From Symbiotaphrina buchneri (taxonomy: Eukaryota; Ascomycota; Symbiotaphrinales; Symbiotaphrinaceae), in the NCBI GenBank assembly GCA_001599915.1, contig BCIG01000001.1, positions 1,256,573-1,320,572 of the forward strand: DNA of 64,000 bases, given 5' to 3'. A program made the translations under genes and the position numbers. This document shows, one piece after another, positions 32,881-44,492 of the stretch. How positions within the stretch are numbered: the stretch's first letter is position 1; every line of letters starts with the position of its first letter. The notes beneath the pieces were generated by a model that made no database searches, was not told the origin of the DNA, and saw only the letters and a list, made by a program, of their open reading frames with translations.

Positions 32881-34254
32881 GCTTGGTCCGGGAGTGAACT
32901 CAACGCTGACAGAGCCGAGAGGTATATGAGAATTCTGGAGTCGGCGCCTGGCTGCAAAGTGCCGCTGCGACGAGCTGCTGCTCACTTCATAGCATGCCGA
33001 AAAGCAAGCAGAGCAGCCAAGCACCAGCTAAACGGATGGCTGATTGGCATTATATATACCAGTCCCGGCCTTGCAGGAATGTGCTTGGGGGTTTCACAAA
33101 TCGCGGGCTGTGCCTATCCTGCCCGGTGAACGTGATGAGATGACAGAGCAGGCAAAGTGCGAGATGTCTGTTGAAGAAGATGGTGAGGACTGCTACGGGT
33201 GTATGTTAGGTAGCATTGTAGGACACGACGAGTTCCGAGAAAAGTAACGAATCAAGGAGATTGTGGCCCGTCCCACCCTCTCATGTCTTCGAATAAGGCT
33301 CGACCGATAACCTTGTGCTGTTCACTTGAGAGCAATGGTGGTTTTATGGAGGAGCGCGGGGCTGGGAAGATCGGTTGATGCGGATTGGCTCCTTGACCGA
33401 TACCGCCGTCAGTTAGCCCCTGAACCCCTGCCAAGACTGGGTCAACTCCACTCATTAACCTCATGCAACGTCAACCTAGAAGACGGACATGACTTTGCAC
33501 CAAGTACTCTATATCATAGCATCTATTAGCCAGCACTATCTCACCCTATCTCCCAAAAGCGGTTCCCTCCTACTCAAGCGGCTAGCCCCTTGAAGATATT
33601 CACTTACAGGAAAAGGTCATCTCTCTCCGCTCTCCCATCTCACGCAGCCCCAACCGGATCAATTTCTTCACTTATATATCTAAAAAAGTGCCATCACACT
33701 CGAGCACAAGGGGTTGTTGGTGTAGCGGTTAGCCCGCGGCACCACGTCAAACCGCTCTCTTAAATGGGCAATGTCTCCGCTCTAAGGAGGCTTCGAGCCG
33801 TAACTGCGACTGGATCCTCTGGCAAACTGCAAAACCCACAGGGGTTTTCGTAGGGCTCTGGAACTACTGAAAAGTGGTTCTGGGGCCTGAGATTTTTTGT
33901 TTTTTTTTCCTTTTTGCTTTTTGCTTTTGTTGCCTTGGAGGCAGGGAGGTGGTCTGCAGCGGGAGGGTATTGAATGTGATGTTGGCGTTGAGTAACTTGA
34001 GCAGAATATTACCAGAGACCTGCTACGAACGAATACCTGACCTTACGACAAGAGCAGGTCTTGAGCCAAAACCGAGAGGATTCCCATAGAGACGCATATG
34101 CAGTAGGAGGATGTTTCCGAGATCATGCACATGAGCAATTTGCTACTTCAGAAGATAGCCAGGCAGCACTGACCGACCACAAGTGAGAATTCCCGCAGTC
34201 CACTCACTACCATGGATGCATCAATCGATCCCCAATCCCTCCAGATCTGCTCAA
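32881..34254. other. 1.4-kb convergent spacer
   Basis: No protein gene supported. It contains a possible Pol III unit (33711-33908, listed separately) and long T-runs at 33893-33935. The remainder is featureless. Confidence 0.5.
33711..33908 (+). ncRNA. Possible Pol III transcript / tRNA-derived element
   Basis: Starts with a tRNA-like 5' segment containing an A-box-like TGGTGTAGCGG (about 33718-33728). A degenerate B-box-like GCTTCGAGCC lies at about 33790-33799. Then comes a perfect 7-bp hairpin (AAAACCC-ACAG-GGGTTTT, 33831-33848), and the unit ends at T-runs (33893-33898 and 33900-33908) that could terminate RNA polymerase III. No cloverleaf or matching acceptor stem can be folded by eye, so it is not a normal tRNA. 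Confidence 0.2.
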
Positions 34255-35210
34255 CTAAACCTCCTCGCCCGCAACCCTCCTCACAACCTCGGCCACGAAA
34301 TCGGGCATACTCAGCATCGGCGAATGTCCCGCCTTGCACGACACCCTCGTGAACACGACCTTCCCACCACCATTAGGATCCGCACTCGCCTCAGCAGCAT
34401 CGACCATGCGCCGCTGCAGCGCCAGCGGCATAGCCTGGTCTTGCTCGCAGAAGAGAAATGTCGCGGGGACGTGTCTCCAGGCCGCGTACGTCATGGGCGA
34501 TGTGATCGTGAGAGCGCATTGTGGTTTTAGCTGCGCCGTCCAGTGGGCGGCTTCGGAAGCCGTGAGGTCGTTGTACAGTGCGGTGCTGTCGGTGACGTAG
34601 GTTTGGCCGCGCTGTTGAGGTGAAGATGGGTTGTTAGATGGACTTTGAATGGGGAAGTGAGGCACAGGTGGGGAGGAAGTGAGGGAGAGGGGGGAAGGGA
34701 TAGTGGACGGAAAGCATGCCAACATACCTCAACCTCAATCCAATCCGCGACCTCGCCATTCGCCGACGCCAGACTCTCGCCCTCGCGCACCACAAACGCC
34801 GCGATATACAACAATCCCACCACGCCGCCCTTCAGCCCCTTCTTCTCGCGGTCCGCTTTAGCCAGACCCTGCACGCTGCGCGTGCCCGGCAGCCCGCCGT
34901 AGCTGTGCATGATGAGCACCACGTCCTTGCCATCTTCGACGAGCTTGGTGATCGTGCCTTGGATGAATACCGCGTCGCTCTCGACGGTGCAACTGGTGGA
35001 GGTGCCGCCCACGGAGGGCAGGTGTAGGGCGAGGACGGGGTAGTTGTGTGCCTTGAGGAGGTTGATGATGGGGTTGAAGTAGGCGGGTGTGTGGAAGGCG
35101 CCGGGGATGAAGATCAGAGTGGGTTTGACGGTGTTGGCTGAGGGGGGTGTCGGCGGCGTTGTAGAGATTGTGGGTAGTTGCGAGGGAGGAGGCGGTGTTG
35201 AGCTTTCCAT
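34255..35210 (-). CDS. Alpha/beta hydrolase (AB hydrolase-6 type)
   Basis: Two exons: 35210-34728 and 34611-34255, giving 279 aa. The 116-nt intron (GTATGT..CAACAG) joins ADWIEVE to RGQTYVTD in frame. Visible: TLIFIPGAFHTPAYF (first strand and oxyanion loop), nucleophile elbow LIMHSYGGLPG (Ser), LLYIAAFVV, FLFCEQDQAMP (acid) and SCKAGHSPML (His). This is the compact, soluble, cofactor-free hydrolase/esterase class common in fungal catabolic and secondary-metabolite settings. No signal peptide; substrate unknown. The neighbours give no clear pathway. Confidence 0.82.
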
Positions 35211-36532
35211 GGTGGAGAGAGGGTGAAGTGAGAGTGTGGGTGTGGTGATGATGGGAAGAAGATGATGCTGGAGAAGAAACTGCGGGAAAGAGAGATATAT
35301 GTATGTTTGTGCTGACAGGTGTGAATCTCAGGCATGTAAATCACTGTCACGAAGCAAACAATCTAGATTCACTTCTTGCCTCCTATGAATCATCTTCGGC
35401 CTTCATACCATCAAACAACCAATTATGAGGAAGCATCGTGACATGCAGTGCTCGCGCTGCGTACATGGCTGACATATTTCTGCCTCTACCTTGGAATGAC
35501 CAGTCCCCGGGAGTATAGAAGTTCTGGAATGGTAAAATGGCAGCCGCAAACAGAGTGAAAGATACCGGAATCTCAGAAACTGCTTAATAGGATCTTTGAC
35601 AAGTGCAGGAGAACAGGAGAACATGACAAGGCATGTCTTTGTACGCATTCACCTAATGCTCACCACGCTTCAAGATCAGAGAAGAAAGTGGATGTATTGC
35701 ACAAACATAAATCGACATTCTGACCATAGGAGCAACAACAACAATAGGTCTCGAAGCAATCCACATCATGAAAAGCTCACTGAACATGATACTCCACCTG
35801 TGCGGCAACACATGCAGAGGATGACTCTGCTTCTTCCTCCTCTCTTTCATCCTGTTCGTCTTGTGAAGGGAAGGACTTGTGACCTTCAGACCCCAGGCTT
35901 ATAGTGCAATAATATTGCGGCAGATTCTGTGTTCCGTTGTCCCGACACTTCTAGCTCTTTACCACTCCGCAGCAATATGCCTTCTCAGCCCTCCACACCA
36001 TATGATGTGCCCTCCTTGACGTCCAGCTTTGCACAGACCAACGCCCGTGAGCCTGCATCTTTCTTTCCTCATCCACGGCATCGTCATCATCATCAATGGT
36101 TGGAATTGTGGCGGTTGGGTCTTGTAAGAAGACAGCCGCAGCTTCTTGCACACGCTCATTGACGTGCGGTTGCGGTGACAAAGGACGGAGGGCGGCCGAG
36201 GCGGCCGCCTTGCGTTGTGACTGCTTGTCGTTGATTGACCGCTGACCCCTGACGTTGTATCCCCATGGCTCGCTAATCCTTCCAATACAGATGGAGCTTT
36301 TAAAAAGTTGACACTGTGTGCAAATGGGCAACATGGACGAAGATGATCTTCTGTACTAAGAAGTTAAATAGCGATGATATTGCTGCGTACATTGGTTTAT
36401 ATATCAGAAATAAGAGTAACCTGCTTCTTCAGGGAAACCGCCGCAAAACAACTCCTTTGCTCCCGCAAACGCCCTTCATTAGTGTTCACCACATTACTCC
36501 ATAACATCGCCTAGAATTGGACCCCCAATCTA
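35211..36532. other. 1.3-kb intergenic, no gene seen
   Basis: Upstream region of the hydrolase and 3' flank of the reductase. Small open frames around 35929-36334 are present on both strands but have no domain or splice support. Confidence 0.5.
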
Positions 36533-37582
36533 CTAAGCCCGCTTCCCCTTCTCCTCAATCTCCAACAACTGCCTCCCCAAATCCGCAAACGTGTCCTCCT
36601 TCGCCGTAAACCTCACCCCCAGCACTTCCCTTGCCGGCGTCGAATCCGCCAGATACTGGTCCTCCGGCAGCGTCTTTGCGCCCTTCTCACCCTTCGGCGC
36701 CCTGTCCGCCGCACCCGGGACCCTCTCGCACAAAATATCCGCAATCTCCTGACTACTAACAGGCCCCGGCGTGATTAAAAAGCGCCTATTCCCCGCCTCC
36801 GGCGTCATCAACGCAGCGACATGCGCGCGGGCCAGGTCTCGGACGTCGACGTACAGCGGCAGGCCGTCGGGCGGCATGGGCGAAGCGGGCGTCGTGTCCT
36901 TGAAGAAGAGGCTGTAGATGCGCAGGTTGGACTCGTTGAGCTGCGCGGGCGAGGCGATGCTGTGCCGTAGCGGGCCGTAGACCATTGGCGGGTTCAGCGT
37001 GACGAGGTCGAAGCTGGGATGGGAGCTTGAGAGGAAGTCCCATGCGGCCTGCTCGGCGAACTTCTTGCTCGTGCAGTATGCGAAGCGCAGGTCGGTGGTG
37101 GTTACGGCTTCGTCCCACGTTGCGAGGTTCCAGTCGCGGTCGGTATATACGCGGCCGTAGAAGTCGTTGCGCCCGTAGGACTGCACGGCGGCGAAGCTGC
37201 TGGTGATAACGACCCGCTTGACCGTGGGCGCGAGCTTCTGGATGGACTTGAGCACCTCCGTCGTGCCCCTGGTTGATGGCAGGAGGAAGTCCTCGCCTTT
37301 GCTGGCCGCGCTGTAGCGGTACGGCGAAGCCGTGTGCACGACCGCGTCAAACGGCGGTGTGGACTTGAGGGCTTCGTCGAAAGCTCCCGGCGCGGTGATG
37401 TCGGGGACAATGGCGAAGTCCAGCTGAGATGGAGAGGCGGGGTGGTCGGCCCGGACGGCGTCGACCTTGCTTTGTGAGCGCAGAACGCTGCGGATGGAGA
37501 TGCCGGCGGTTAGGAGCTGGTGTAGGATGTGTGAGCCGATGAAGCCGTTGGCCCCGGTCAAGAGGACTCTTGTTGGTGCCAT
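36533..37582 (-). CDS. Extended SDR reductase (Gre2 / dihydroflavonol-reductase-like)
   Basis: Single exon, 349 aa, normal for the family. The N-terminal Rossmann motif VLLTGANGFIGSHI binds NADP(H); VVHTASPY follows. VVITSSFAAV holds the catalytic Ser region, and YCTSKKFAE gives the Tyr-x3-Lys pair. LVTLNPPMVYGP and YVDVRDLARAHVAAL are conserved in the atypical/extended class that includes yeast Gre2 and plant dihydroflavonol reductases. It would reduce an aldehyde or ketone with NADPH in the cytosol; the substrate is unknown. Confidence 0.88.
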   Translation of the reverse strand: MAPTRVLLTGANGFIGSHILHQLLTAGISIRSVLRSQSKVDAVRADHPASPSQLDFAIVPDITAPGAFDEALKSTPPFDAVVHTASPYRYSAASKGEDFLLPSTRGTTEVLKSIQKLAPTVKRVVITSSFAAVQSYGRNDFYGRVYTDRDWNLATWDEAVTTTDLRFAYCTSKKFAEQAAWDFLSSSHPSFDLVTLNPPMVYGPLRHSIASPAQLNESNLRIYSLFFKDTTPASPMPPDGLPLYVDVRDLARAHVAALMTPEAGNRRFLITPGPVSSQEIADILCERVPGAADRAPKGEKGAKTLPEDQYLADSTPAREVLGVRFTAKEDTFADLGRQLLEIEEKGKRA

Positions 37583-40500
37583 TGCGTTGATGTGAGATTG
37601 GATGAGGTAGAACGGTTGCGGGGTAGAGACCCACAGTGATTGCGCTGCTGACGTTGATGGTGAATGGTGAAGCCCAGTTGCCTGTGCTGATGCCTGCAGT
37701 GGACTCTCTCCATCTTGGGGATGGTCAACAGGTTATATATCCGTTGCGACATCCTTGCTTCACGGGATTTAGCAACGGCGTTTGTCGTCCTGCGGAGTTT
37801 GTATCTCGAGCTCGGTGTTAACGAAGGGTTTGCGATTGATTATTGATCCATCCTGTCATCATGCACGATTCCGCTCTAGCGGGAGCGATTCCGCGAAGTG
37901 GCTGGTCCCTGGCAGCCAATGGCAGCGTGCTGACACGGTTTACAAACCAGGATGGGCTGATATCCAAAGCCACAGTCGTCGATTTAGGCGTGCAGCATTA
38001 TCCGTTTCTAGTCATCCGTCTGTCCCGCAAGCCCTCTGCTTTATGTTTGTCTAACAACGAGGTCCTTGAGGCTTCAAAGTGGACCGTGGATAACATGAAT
38101 GGAAGGTGCAATTGGGCCCTGAGATGCTTGTTTCAAGTAGCTAGCTAAGTGCTGGATGCTTTTTTCTTGCCGGAGTTATCGTCAGGTCTCTGCAGCTTCT
38201 GGAAGATGTTTGAACAGCTCATGATCCCGTGAGGGTTGGGAAGGGAAGTTTCACTTGCTGTGAACTTGTTTGAAGTCGGGCCGCGGGCTTGATAACCGCT
38301 GTACTGTTAACTGAGGCTTCTTGGAGAGCTCGAGGCACCAAAAAATCGCAAACCCGAATCCTAAATTCAAAAACAAAAATGTTCAGACCCACCCAGGAAA
38401 ATACCCAGATGATTCTATGAAAATCCTTAGATTTTTCCTCGAATCAAACTCTCGCCCCTAAGGGTCGATTGCTCTACATGTGACTTGGAAATTATTTACA
38501 CTTCTAAGAGGAGATATTCCTCTACAGTTACACTTCACCATCTGCCCCATGCCCTGTTGTTGAGAAAAGAGGCTTATTGTAATATATGTACGTTACTGAG
38601 CACCTGTGGCTTATGGGAGTGCATATCAACATAGAGCATATTTTCTTATATAGGCAAAGCCCCCAGGATTGAGGGGCTTCAGCGCACATGGACACGCATG
38701 TACGAACTGAATCAAGGGGAAGGGGACAGGGAAATGCAGGTCAATACTATCAGGGCTTTATAGTAGCTCGTACGCAACCTTATCCTTAACTTGCGGGTCG
38801 ATATGATCTGCAGAGTTCCGCTGGACTGTGATTCAAGCATCTTAGTCTGCCTGGCGCAGGTTAGGCTTTTCCCTGGATGCCGTGGCTTTCCTTGTGGCAG
38901 TAAATCCTACTACGGCTGCAGTCGTCAGTGCAGAGGTCTCCTCTAGCAGCATGGGAGGATGTTGTCAGACAGGTGAAGGTGCGGTCCACTATCCTGCGAG
39001 GCTATCTTGTGAGGTCAAGCTTGCATATGAGAGAGATCCCTGTTCCACATCACAGTAGCGATAAACTGCAGTAGGTCTGTTCGCTGCATTCACCGTCCTT
39101 GATGAACCTTACATACGATACCATGTTTATCAAATATGCATTGTAACAATGAGGGTTGGGGAAGTATCACTACTACTTTGCAACGTAAGGCAGATAACAT
39201 TCTATGTTACAGTAAGTTGAAATTGCGTTACATTTCTTCAAGGCATAGTCACCTTACCTGAAACTGTCAATGTTGTGTATTACCGCTACTATACAACGTG
39301 GGAGAAGTCTTATTCCGCATTGTAGTAAGCTGAGAGCCCTAATTTGATTCATACTACGACGTGTACTATAACATTGGACGTGACTAGTACCAACTGGTAG
39401 CAGTCATACCACTATTCCTGTGCAGTATGAGAGGGAACCTATTCCACTCCATGTTACAGTAAGTTGAAAGTATAACCAACTCCTCCGACGGACCTCGATT
39501 TAGTCAGGTATTACAACGTCTGTAGAGTCCCATGGGATTTCTGGTTGTCTACTCTGGCAATACATGCACGCTGCCTGCTAGACTGTACTGGCTCCATATT
39601 GACAAAAACAGATTGACCGGTATCAATACAAGGGCGCAACGTTGCAGCAATCACGACTAAACTCTAATCATTATCCAGGAACTATAGCATAAGCCTGTGA
39701 AGATAAGAGTCACCAACTCATAGGTACAATACCACACAAGCACCCATACCAGCGGCAAGCTATCTGAGTACATGTGCTGGAGAAACGCGCTTTCCCCACA
39801 AAGATCTCACCATGGTCGTACGACAGACGGTCCAGACGTTCTAGGCATATGTCATTCATTCCTGGAGTCTGTGCATAGATCTGTATGCTGCTCGGCGGCT
39901 CAACGAGTCGAGTCTGACGCAATAGTAACGTTGCGGGGCGCGCTGGAGCTTTTTATCAGACTCGAAGCGGACTGGATGCCAGATGATTTCTCAAGTTTTG
40001 GTTCTTACGCCCGGCGAACGACCAAGATATACGCGTGTAGTAGGATTCGTTACGGTTCTGGCCCGGGATTGAAACAAATGCTTGGAGTTACCGAGATCGG
40101 TATTGTAGTAGGAGAGGCTGTATGGTGTATGAAATGCGCCCCTGAGGAAGTGAGGAGAAACTGGGTCAGACTACGATGACCTCCTCGACGGACGGGGTTT
40201 ACTTCCCATGGCACATAGGCAAAGGAGCAATGCCAATTCAGTGTGGCCTATTCTTGGGCTCTTAGATGCAGAGAACGAGTGATAAATGCCAAGTGAGAGT
40301 CGAGGATTCCTAGCCTAGCATATCTGCTCGGTACGGAAATAATCAAATCGACCAAGCTCCAAAGCGATGGACTACACCTGCGAGCTGTAACACTCCGGCT
40401 CCGGCGTCAATTCTCCCTCGAATATAGCCCCAAATTTGGAAGATCGAAAGCAAAGAGCATAAAAGAAGCGTGCGAGAGATTGGATCCTGACTCCTATATC

Positions 40501-40585
40501 AAAGCCTTGTCTATAGCTCCCAAAAACCGTGCCCACATATCGTCCTGAGAAGCCGGAGCCATGATAACTGTGATGATTACATTCC
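37583..40585. other. 3-kb gene-free stretch with diverged repeats
   Basis: The longest gap in the window. The open frames (for example 39772-40179) show no domain. It contains at least four diverged copies of a roughly 60-nt motif between 39023 and 39470 (listed separately). It may be a remnant of a mobile or heterochromatic element, but no transposase or reverse-transcriptase trace was recognised. Confidence 0.5.
39023..39470 (+). repeat. Diverged tandem repeat, at least four units
   Basis: Units at 39023-39066 (partial), 39163-39222, 39277-39337 and 39403-39470, spaced about 114-140 nt. The shared core is a TATTCC..CATGTTACAGTAAGTTGAAA-like end. Two units carry the identical 17-mer ATGTTACAGTAAGTTGA; the others differ by several substitutions. 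A TACTAC/TACCGCTAC/TACCACTA-like start is also shared. Confidence 0.5.
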
Positions 40586-42305
40586 TTACGTCTTGGTGCT
40601 CTCCATCTCCTCCAGAATCTGGTACTTTGAGAACTGTCTCGCAGGGACCTCGCGGACGAACATGACATCGATCTCGTCGAACGTCCTGCCCTTGGTCTCC
40701 GGGAGACGGAAGTAGCACCAGACACAGCAGATGAGGGAGATGCCGCCGAAGATGAAGCCGGCCTTGCCGCGGATGTTGCCCGCGGTAGGGTTAAGGATAT
40801 AGGGCATGACGATGGTGAAGACCAGGGCGGTGACGGACTGCATGGCCGTGGCGAAGGCGATGGTCCGCGAACGCAGCTTGGTCGACGAGACCTCGCCGAT
40901 ATAGATGTACATGACGGGCCCGATCGAGGCCTGCCACACGGCGGACCAGATCAGGATCAGCGAGGCCTGCGCCCAGCGGATGCTGCTGTTAGTGTCGTAC
41001 GCGGGGGCGATGTCGAGGAATCCGATGATCAGCAGCAGGACGGTGACGATGTACATGCCGGAGTTGTAGATGGTGCGGCGGCCGACCCAGGTGACCATGA
41101 CGGCGCTGAGGCAGGTGAAGAAGAAGCCTATGGCGGTCGAGCCGAGCGACAGCTTGAAGGCCGATGAGCTGGGCAGGCCGGCCTGCTCGAAGAAGTACGT
41201 CGAGTAGTTCATGCACAGCGGGATCCCCGAGAAGATCTGGATCACGTACACCATCGTGCAGATCTCGGTGCGGCGGTTGTTGGAGCCGCGGAAAATATCC
41301 AGGTACGAGCTCGACCGCTCCATTTCCTGCTCGAGCGCGTCCGTCTCGCGGATGAAGGTTAGGCGTTGCTCGATGCACTCGTCCGACTCGTGCTTGGTGC
41401 TTAGCTTCTTCAGCGCGGCGCGCGCCTTGTCTAGCTTTCCGTGTCGCACCAGCCAGTATGGCGACTCCGGCGCGAACTTAATCAGGCATAGGACTAGGCA
41501 TGGCCAGATCCACTGCACCGCGAAGGGGATCTTGTAGGCGTACTTGTCCGTCCGGTTCGACATGGCGTCCATGACGCCGTTAGCGATAAACTGCCCAATC
41601 ACGAAACCGAGGTTGTTGAGCACTTCCAGCATGCCTCTGAGCGAGTTGTGGGAAATCTCAGACGTGTAAGTAGGTGCCATCAACACGCAGCCTCCCCAGA
41701 GTACACCGGCAAGGACTTCTCCGGCACACAGCGTAGACAGGTTGTTGGCGAAGAACTGCATAAACACCAAGGCGACACAACATGCGAGCGTGACGGCGTA
41801 GGTCCACTTGCGTCCAAACTTCTCCATTGGATAGGCAAAGGCGAGAATGGTGATCTGACCAATTGGAGTCCCCATTGACACGGCAGTTTGCCAGGCCTGA
41901 ACAGATGGTCAGAGATTCAGAGTGCTCATCAAGCAGGGCCGGGGACTGGCTATACTTACAGCTGATATGACATAAGTACCATCGTCTTGAAGGACTCCGA
42001 ACTTCTTGTTGAAGGCGTCCAGACCGTATCTTGGCAACAATTAGTAGCTGCGTCATAGAGAAGCGTAGGAAGGGGGAGATAACATACAGAGAACCGATGA
42101 TCTGGGCATCGTAACCAGCCATGACAAGACCTAGCACGAAGATGAGGGCCCAGAAGACTTCCTTGGGATACCTCCGGATGACTTCCAGGACCCCGATCTG
42201 CTTCTCCTGGTCACGCACATTGTTGACCTGAATGAACAGAGTCTCCACATTATTGTGCGGGATGCCCTCCTCCCCAGTCTTTGTATTGATATCCTTCTCA
42301 GCCAT
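40586..42305 (-). CDS. MFS sugar transporter, alpha-glucoside permease type
   Basis: Three exons: 42305-42088, 42029-41960 and 41896-40586, giving 532 aa. Introns are 58 and 63 nt. The Sugar Porter family signature is clear: GYDAQIIGSLYGLDAF in TM1, YPMEKFGRKW between TM2 and TM3, PESPYWLVRHGK before the central loop, VGRRTIYNSG and LPETKGRTFDEID after TM12. The PETKGRTFDEID ending and the long soluble N-terminus fit the maltose/alpha-glucoside permease branch. It is a plasma-membrane H+ symporter by family. The start ATG at 42305 was chosen over a longer in-frame start because the shorter N-terminus (MAEKDINTKTGEE) is typical. Confidence 0.9.
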
Positions 42306-43265
42306 GTTTATTGCGAGTTTCGGATCAAGCAGCCGAAAACAACAAGGACAGGGATTGCTTGAGATCAGAAACCAAAAGAGGAGTTTCAGGATACTAATAT
42401 ATCCCACTGAGGCGGATGCCGATCAAAGCACGGTAAACCGCGCGGCAACTTGGACCACCACCGCCATGGCCCATGGATAATCGGGGTCCAGGAGTTACTA
42501 GCTTCATAGTGTCAGTTTAGCTTCAGATAAGAGTTGTCAAATGGCTCTCAGACCGGTGCCGAGATAGCGGTCTCCACCACCATTGGCTGGATCGACTAGG
42601 TCCGTTGTTGTCCCCTTCGCCTCCCGGCGCTTACAACATTACATTTGGCTTCGGTCAGTGACAATATAAGCAAGGTGAACCACGTTACATGATATCTATC
42701 TTATCATAACCGCCCATATCGCATTGAAATGCTGTATAACTCTCAAATGCCTGAGCGAGAACCAGCGGGGTTATTGTCGTCGCGGATTGCCGCACTGCAA
42801 GATACTCGGTGTTCTTTGCCGCCGTGCTGTATGAAGTATTGACTTTCACGTCGGCTCAACCGGCGGCAAAATGCTGTAACGTAACATGGTTGAGGACACC
42901 TCATAGAGCTCAATCTAAGGAGCAGTAGCTTTTCTGAAATTCCGGTATCGTATCCAAACGCTAATCTGGGCCAGAGCATTCTACCAGTCTATGAAACAAT
43001 CCCCCAGCCTACGGTCCTCTCAACGCTCGCCACAATCCCCGGATTGCACTTTCTGTGGTCGCTCAAAGTTCGGATAAATTCTATTTTCCGTACTCTAGAG
43101 TCTCCAAAGCAATTTCATCTTCGCCAGTACGGCGCCGTTATTATAGAATTATTTATTGGAGTATGACCTTCTATAGAATTTCTCTATCTTGCCAGATCTA
43201 AAGATTAAGCCCTGGTTCAATCGTACGGCGCACATTGTCAACTTTTATCCTCTCAGCTTTTTGTC
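42306..43265. other. 960-bp intergenic
   Basis: Promoter of the sugar transporter and 3' flank of the acetyltransferase gene. No gene or clear element seen. Confidence 0.5.
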
Positions 43266-44492
43266 TCAACCAAAACACCAAAACCCATTGTTAATCCACT
43301 TGACTCCCTCCGAGATGCCATGCCTTCCCCAGTCCTTCATCATCGGCAAAAAGTCCTTATTGGAATTATCCAAGCGCCAATCCTTCAGCAGCGTGCTCAC
43401 CACAAACTCATGCGTCTCTGCATCTTTCGTATGAATATCCTGCGTCGTAACCAGCAACTTAATCTCCGTAATAAAATCCAGGCTCAGCAGTCCATAATCC
43501 ACCACATGAACATATCTTAAAAATTGGACCAAGTACGCCAGATCCTGCGCCACCAGCCGCGTCTCGTCGTCGCTCGCAACGCTCAAGTCCGTGAACAGCT
43601 TCTGGATCAGGATCCCCGAGTAGTCGATGGCGCCGCAGAAAATCGCGAACGTCTGCTTTCCCACCGCGGCGTGCGTCAGTTTCACGCCGATGTGCTTGTA
43701 GCTGCGCCCGTAGTGTGCGCTGACCACGGCGTCGCGCACGTAGAAGTTGTGGATCATCGGGTTGTGCAGGCTGGTGCTGCGCGCCAGCGGCGAGGCGTCG
43801 ACGTTCACGTACGAGGCGTACGCCGGGTCGGAGAAGTAGCGGTTGATGTCGGACTGGTCGGAGTCGGTCTTTAATAATGTCACTTGCGTGTCGGCGTCGG
43901 GGTAGCTTGCGATGTCGCAAACGGGAGGGACGGATTTGTCCAACACGGGCTCTTCGTAGATCAACCAGTTCATCTCGCGCAGACTCCGGAATCCAAACTC
44001 GGCGTATAGCTCCGAGACGCCTGAGTACAGCGTCCAGTAATAGCTGTACAAGTCCAGCCGTACATGCCTCGTAATATACGCGTCGGCATCTTCATTGTCA
44101 GAGCCCGGTGCTGCGAACCTGTGCCCGGGGATCTCGTATTTCTTGATCGTCTCGCCGATCATGTAGCGCACGAAGCCGCGCTTGCGATACGCAGGCGCGG
44201 TATGGACGTTTCCGATCAGCAGGTTGAAGTTGTTGAGGTTGCCCCGCTTGTACATGATGCGGAACGACGACACGATTGTCAACTGCGGCCGCGCCGGATC
44301 GACCACGTAGAATTGATGCCATGGCTCCTTGGACCTCCGGGCTACTCGCATCTCCGTCTCGACGAAGACTTCGAGTGGCAGCTTGCCTGCGAAGGGGTCG
44401 CCCGTCGTCGAGATGATGGTTCGTAATACATCTTCTTTCGAGGCGAGATCTTCTGAATTGATCTGCTTGATGGGGTATTTTGTGTAGTCCAT
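43266..44492 (-). CDS. GNAT-family acetyltransferase, LYC1-like
   Basis: Single exon, 408 aa from the ATG at 44492 (MDYTKYPIKQINSED); an ATG 24 codons upstream is in frame but seems too far. The GNAT core lies in the N-terminal half: TIVSSFRIMYKRGNL, then IGNVHTAPAYRKRGFVRYM with the acetyl-CoA-binding R-x-x-G-type loop, and LYAEFGFRSLREMNWLIYEE. The C-terminal half (about 200-408) matches the layout of fungal LYC1-type lysine N-acetyltransferases. In Yarrowia, LYC1 acetylates lysine as the first step of its breakdown; whether this gene does the same is an inference. Cytosolic by lack of targeting signals. Confidence 0.78.
   Translation of the reverse strand: MDYTKYPIKQINSEDLASKEDVLRTIISTTGDPFAGKLPLEVFVETEMRVARRSKEPWHQFYVVDPARPQLTIVSSFRIMYKRGNLNNFNLLIGNVHTAPAYRKRGFVRYMIGETIKKYEIPGHRFAAPGSDNEDADAYITRHVRLDLYSYYWTLYSGVSELYAEFGFRSLREMNWLIYEEPVLDKSVPPVCDIASYPDADTQVTLLKTDSDQSDINRYFSDPAYASYVNVDASPLARSTSLHNPMIHNFYVRDAVVSAHYGRSYKHIGVKLTHAAVGKQTFAIFCGAIDYSGILIQKLFTDLSVASDDETRLVAQDLAYLVQFLRYVHVVDYGLLSLDFITEIKLLVTTQDIHTKDAETHEFVVSTLLKDWRLDNSNKDFLPMMKDWGRHGISEGVKWINNGFWCFG

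Noticed and set aside
33711-33830. Intact tRNA gene
   Set aside because: The head resembles a tRNA, but there is no matching acceptor stem or regular T-arm; kept only as a low-confidence Pol III candidate.
39772-40179. 135-codon frame in the gene-free stretch
   Set aside because: No domain or homology clue; the neighbouring sequence is repeat-derived.
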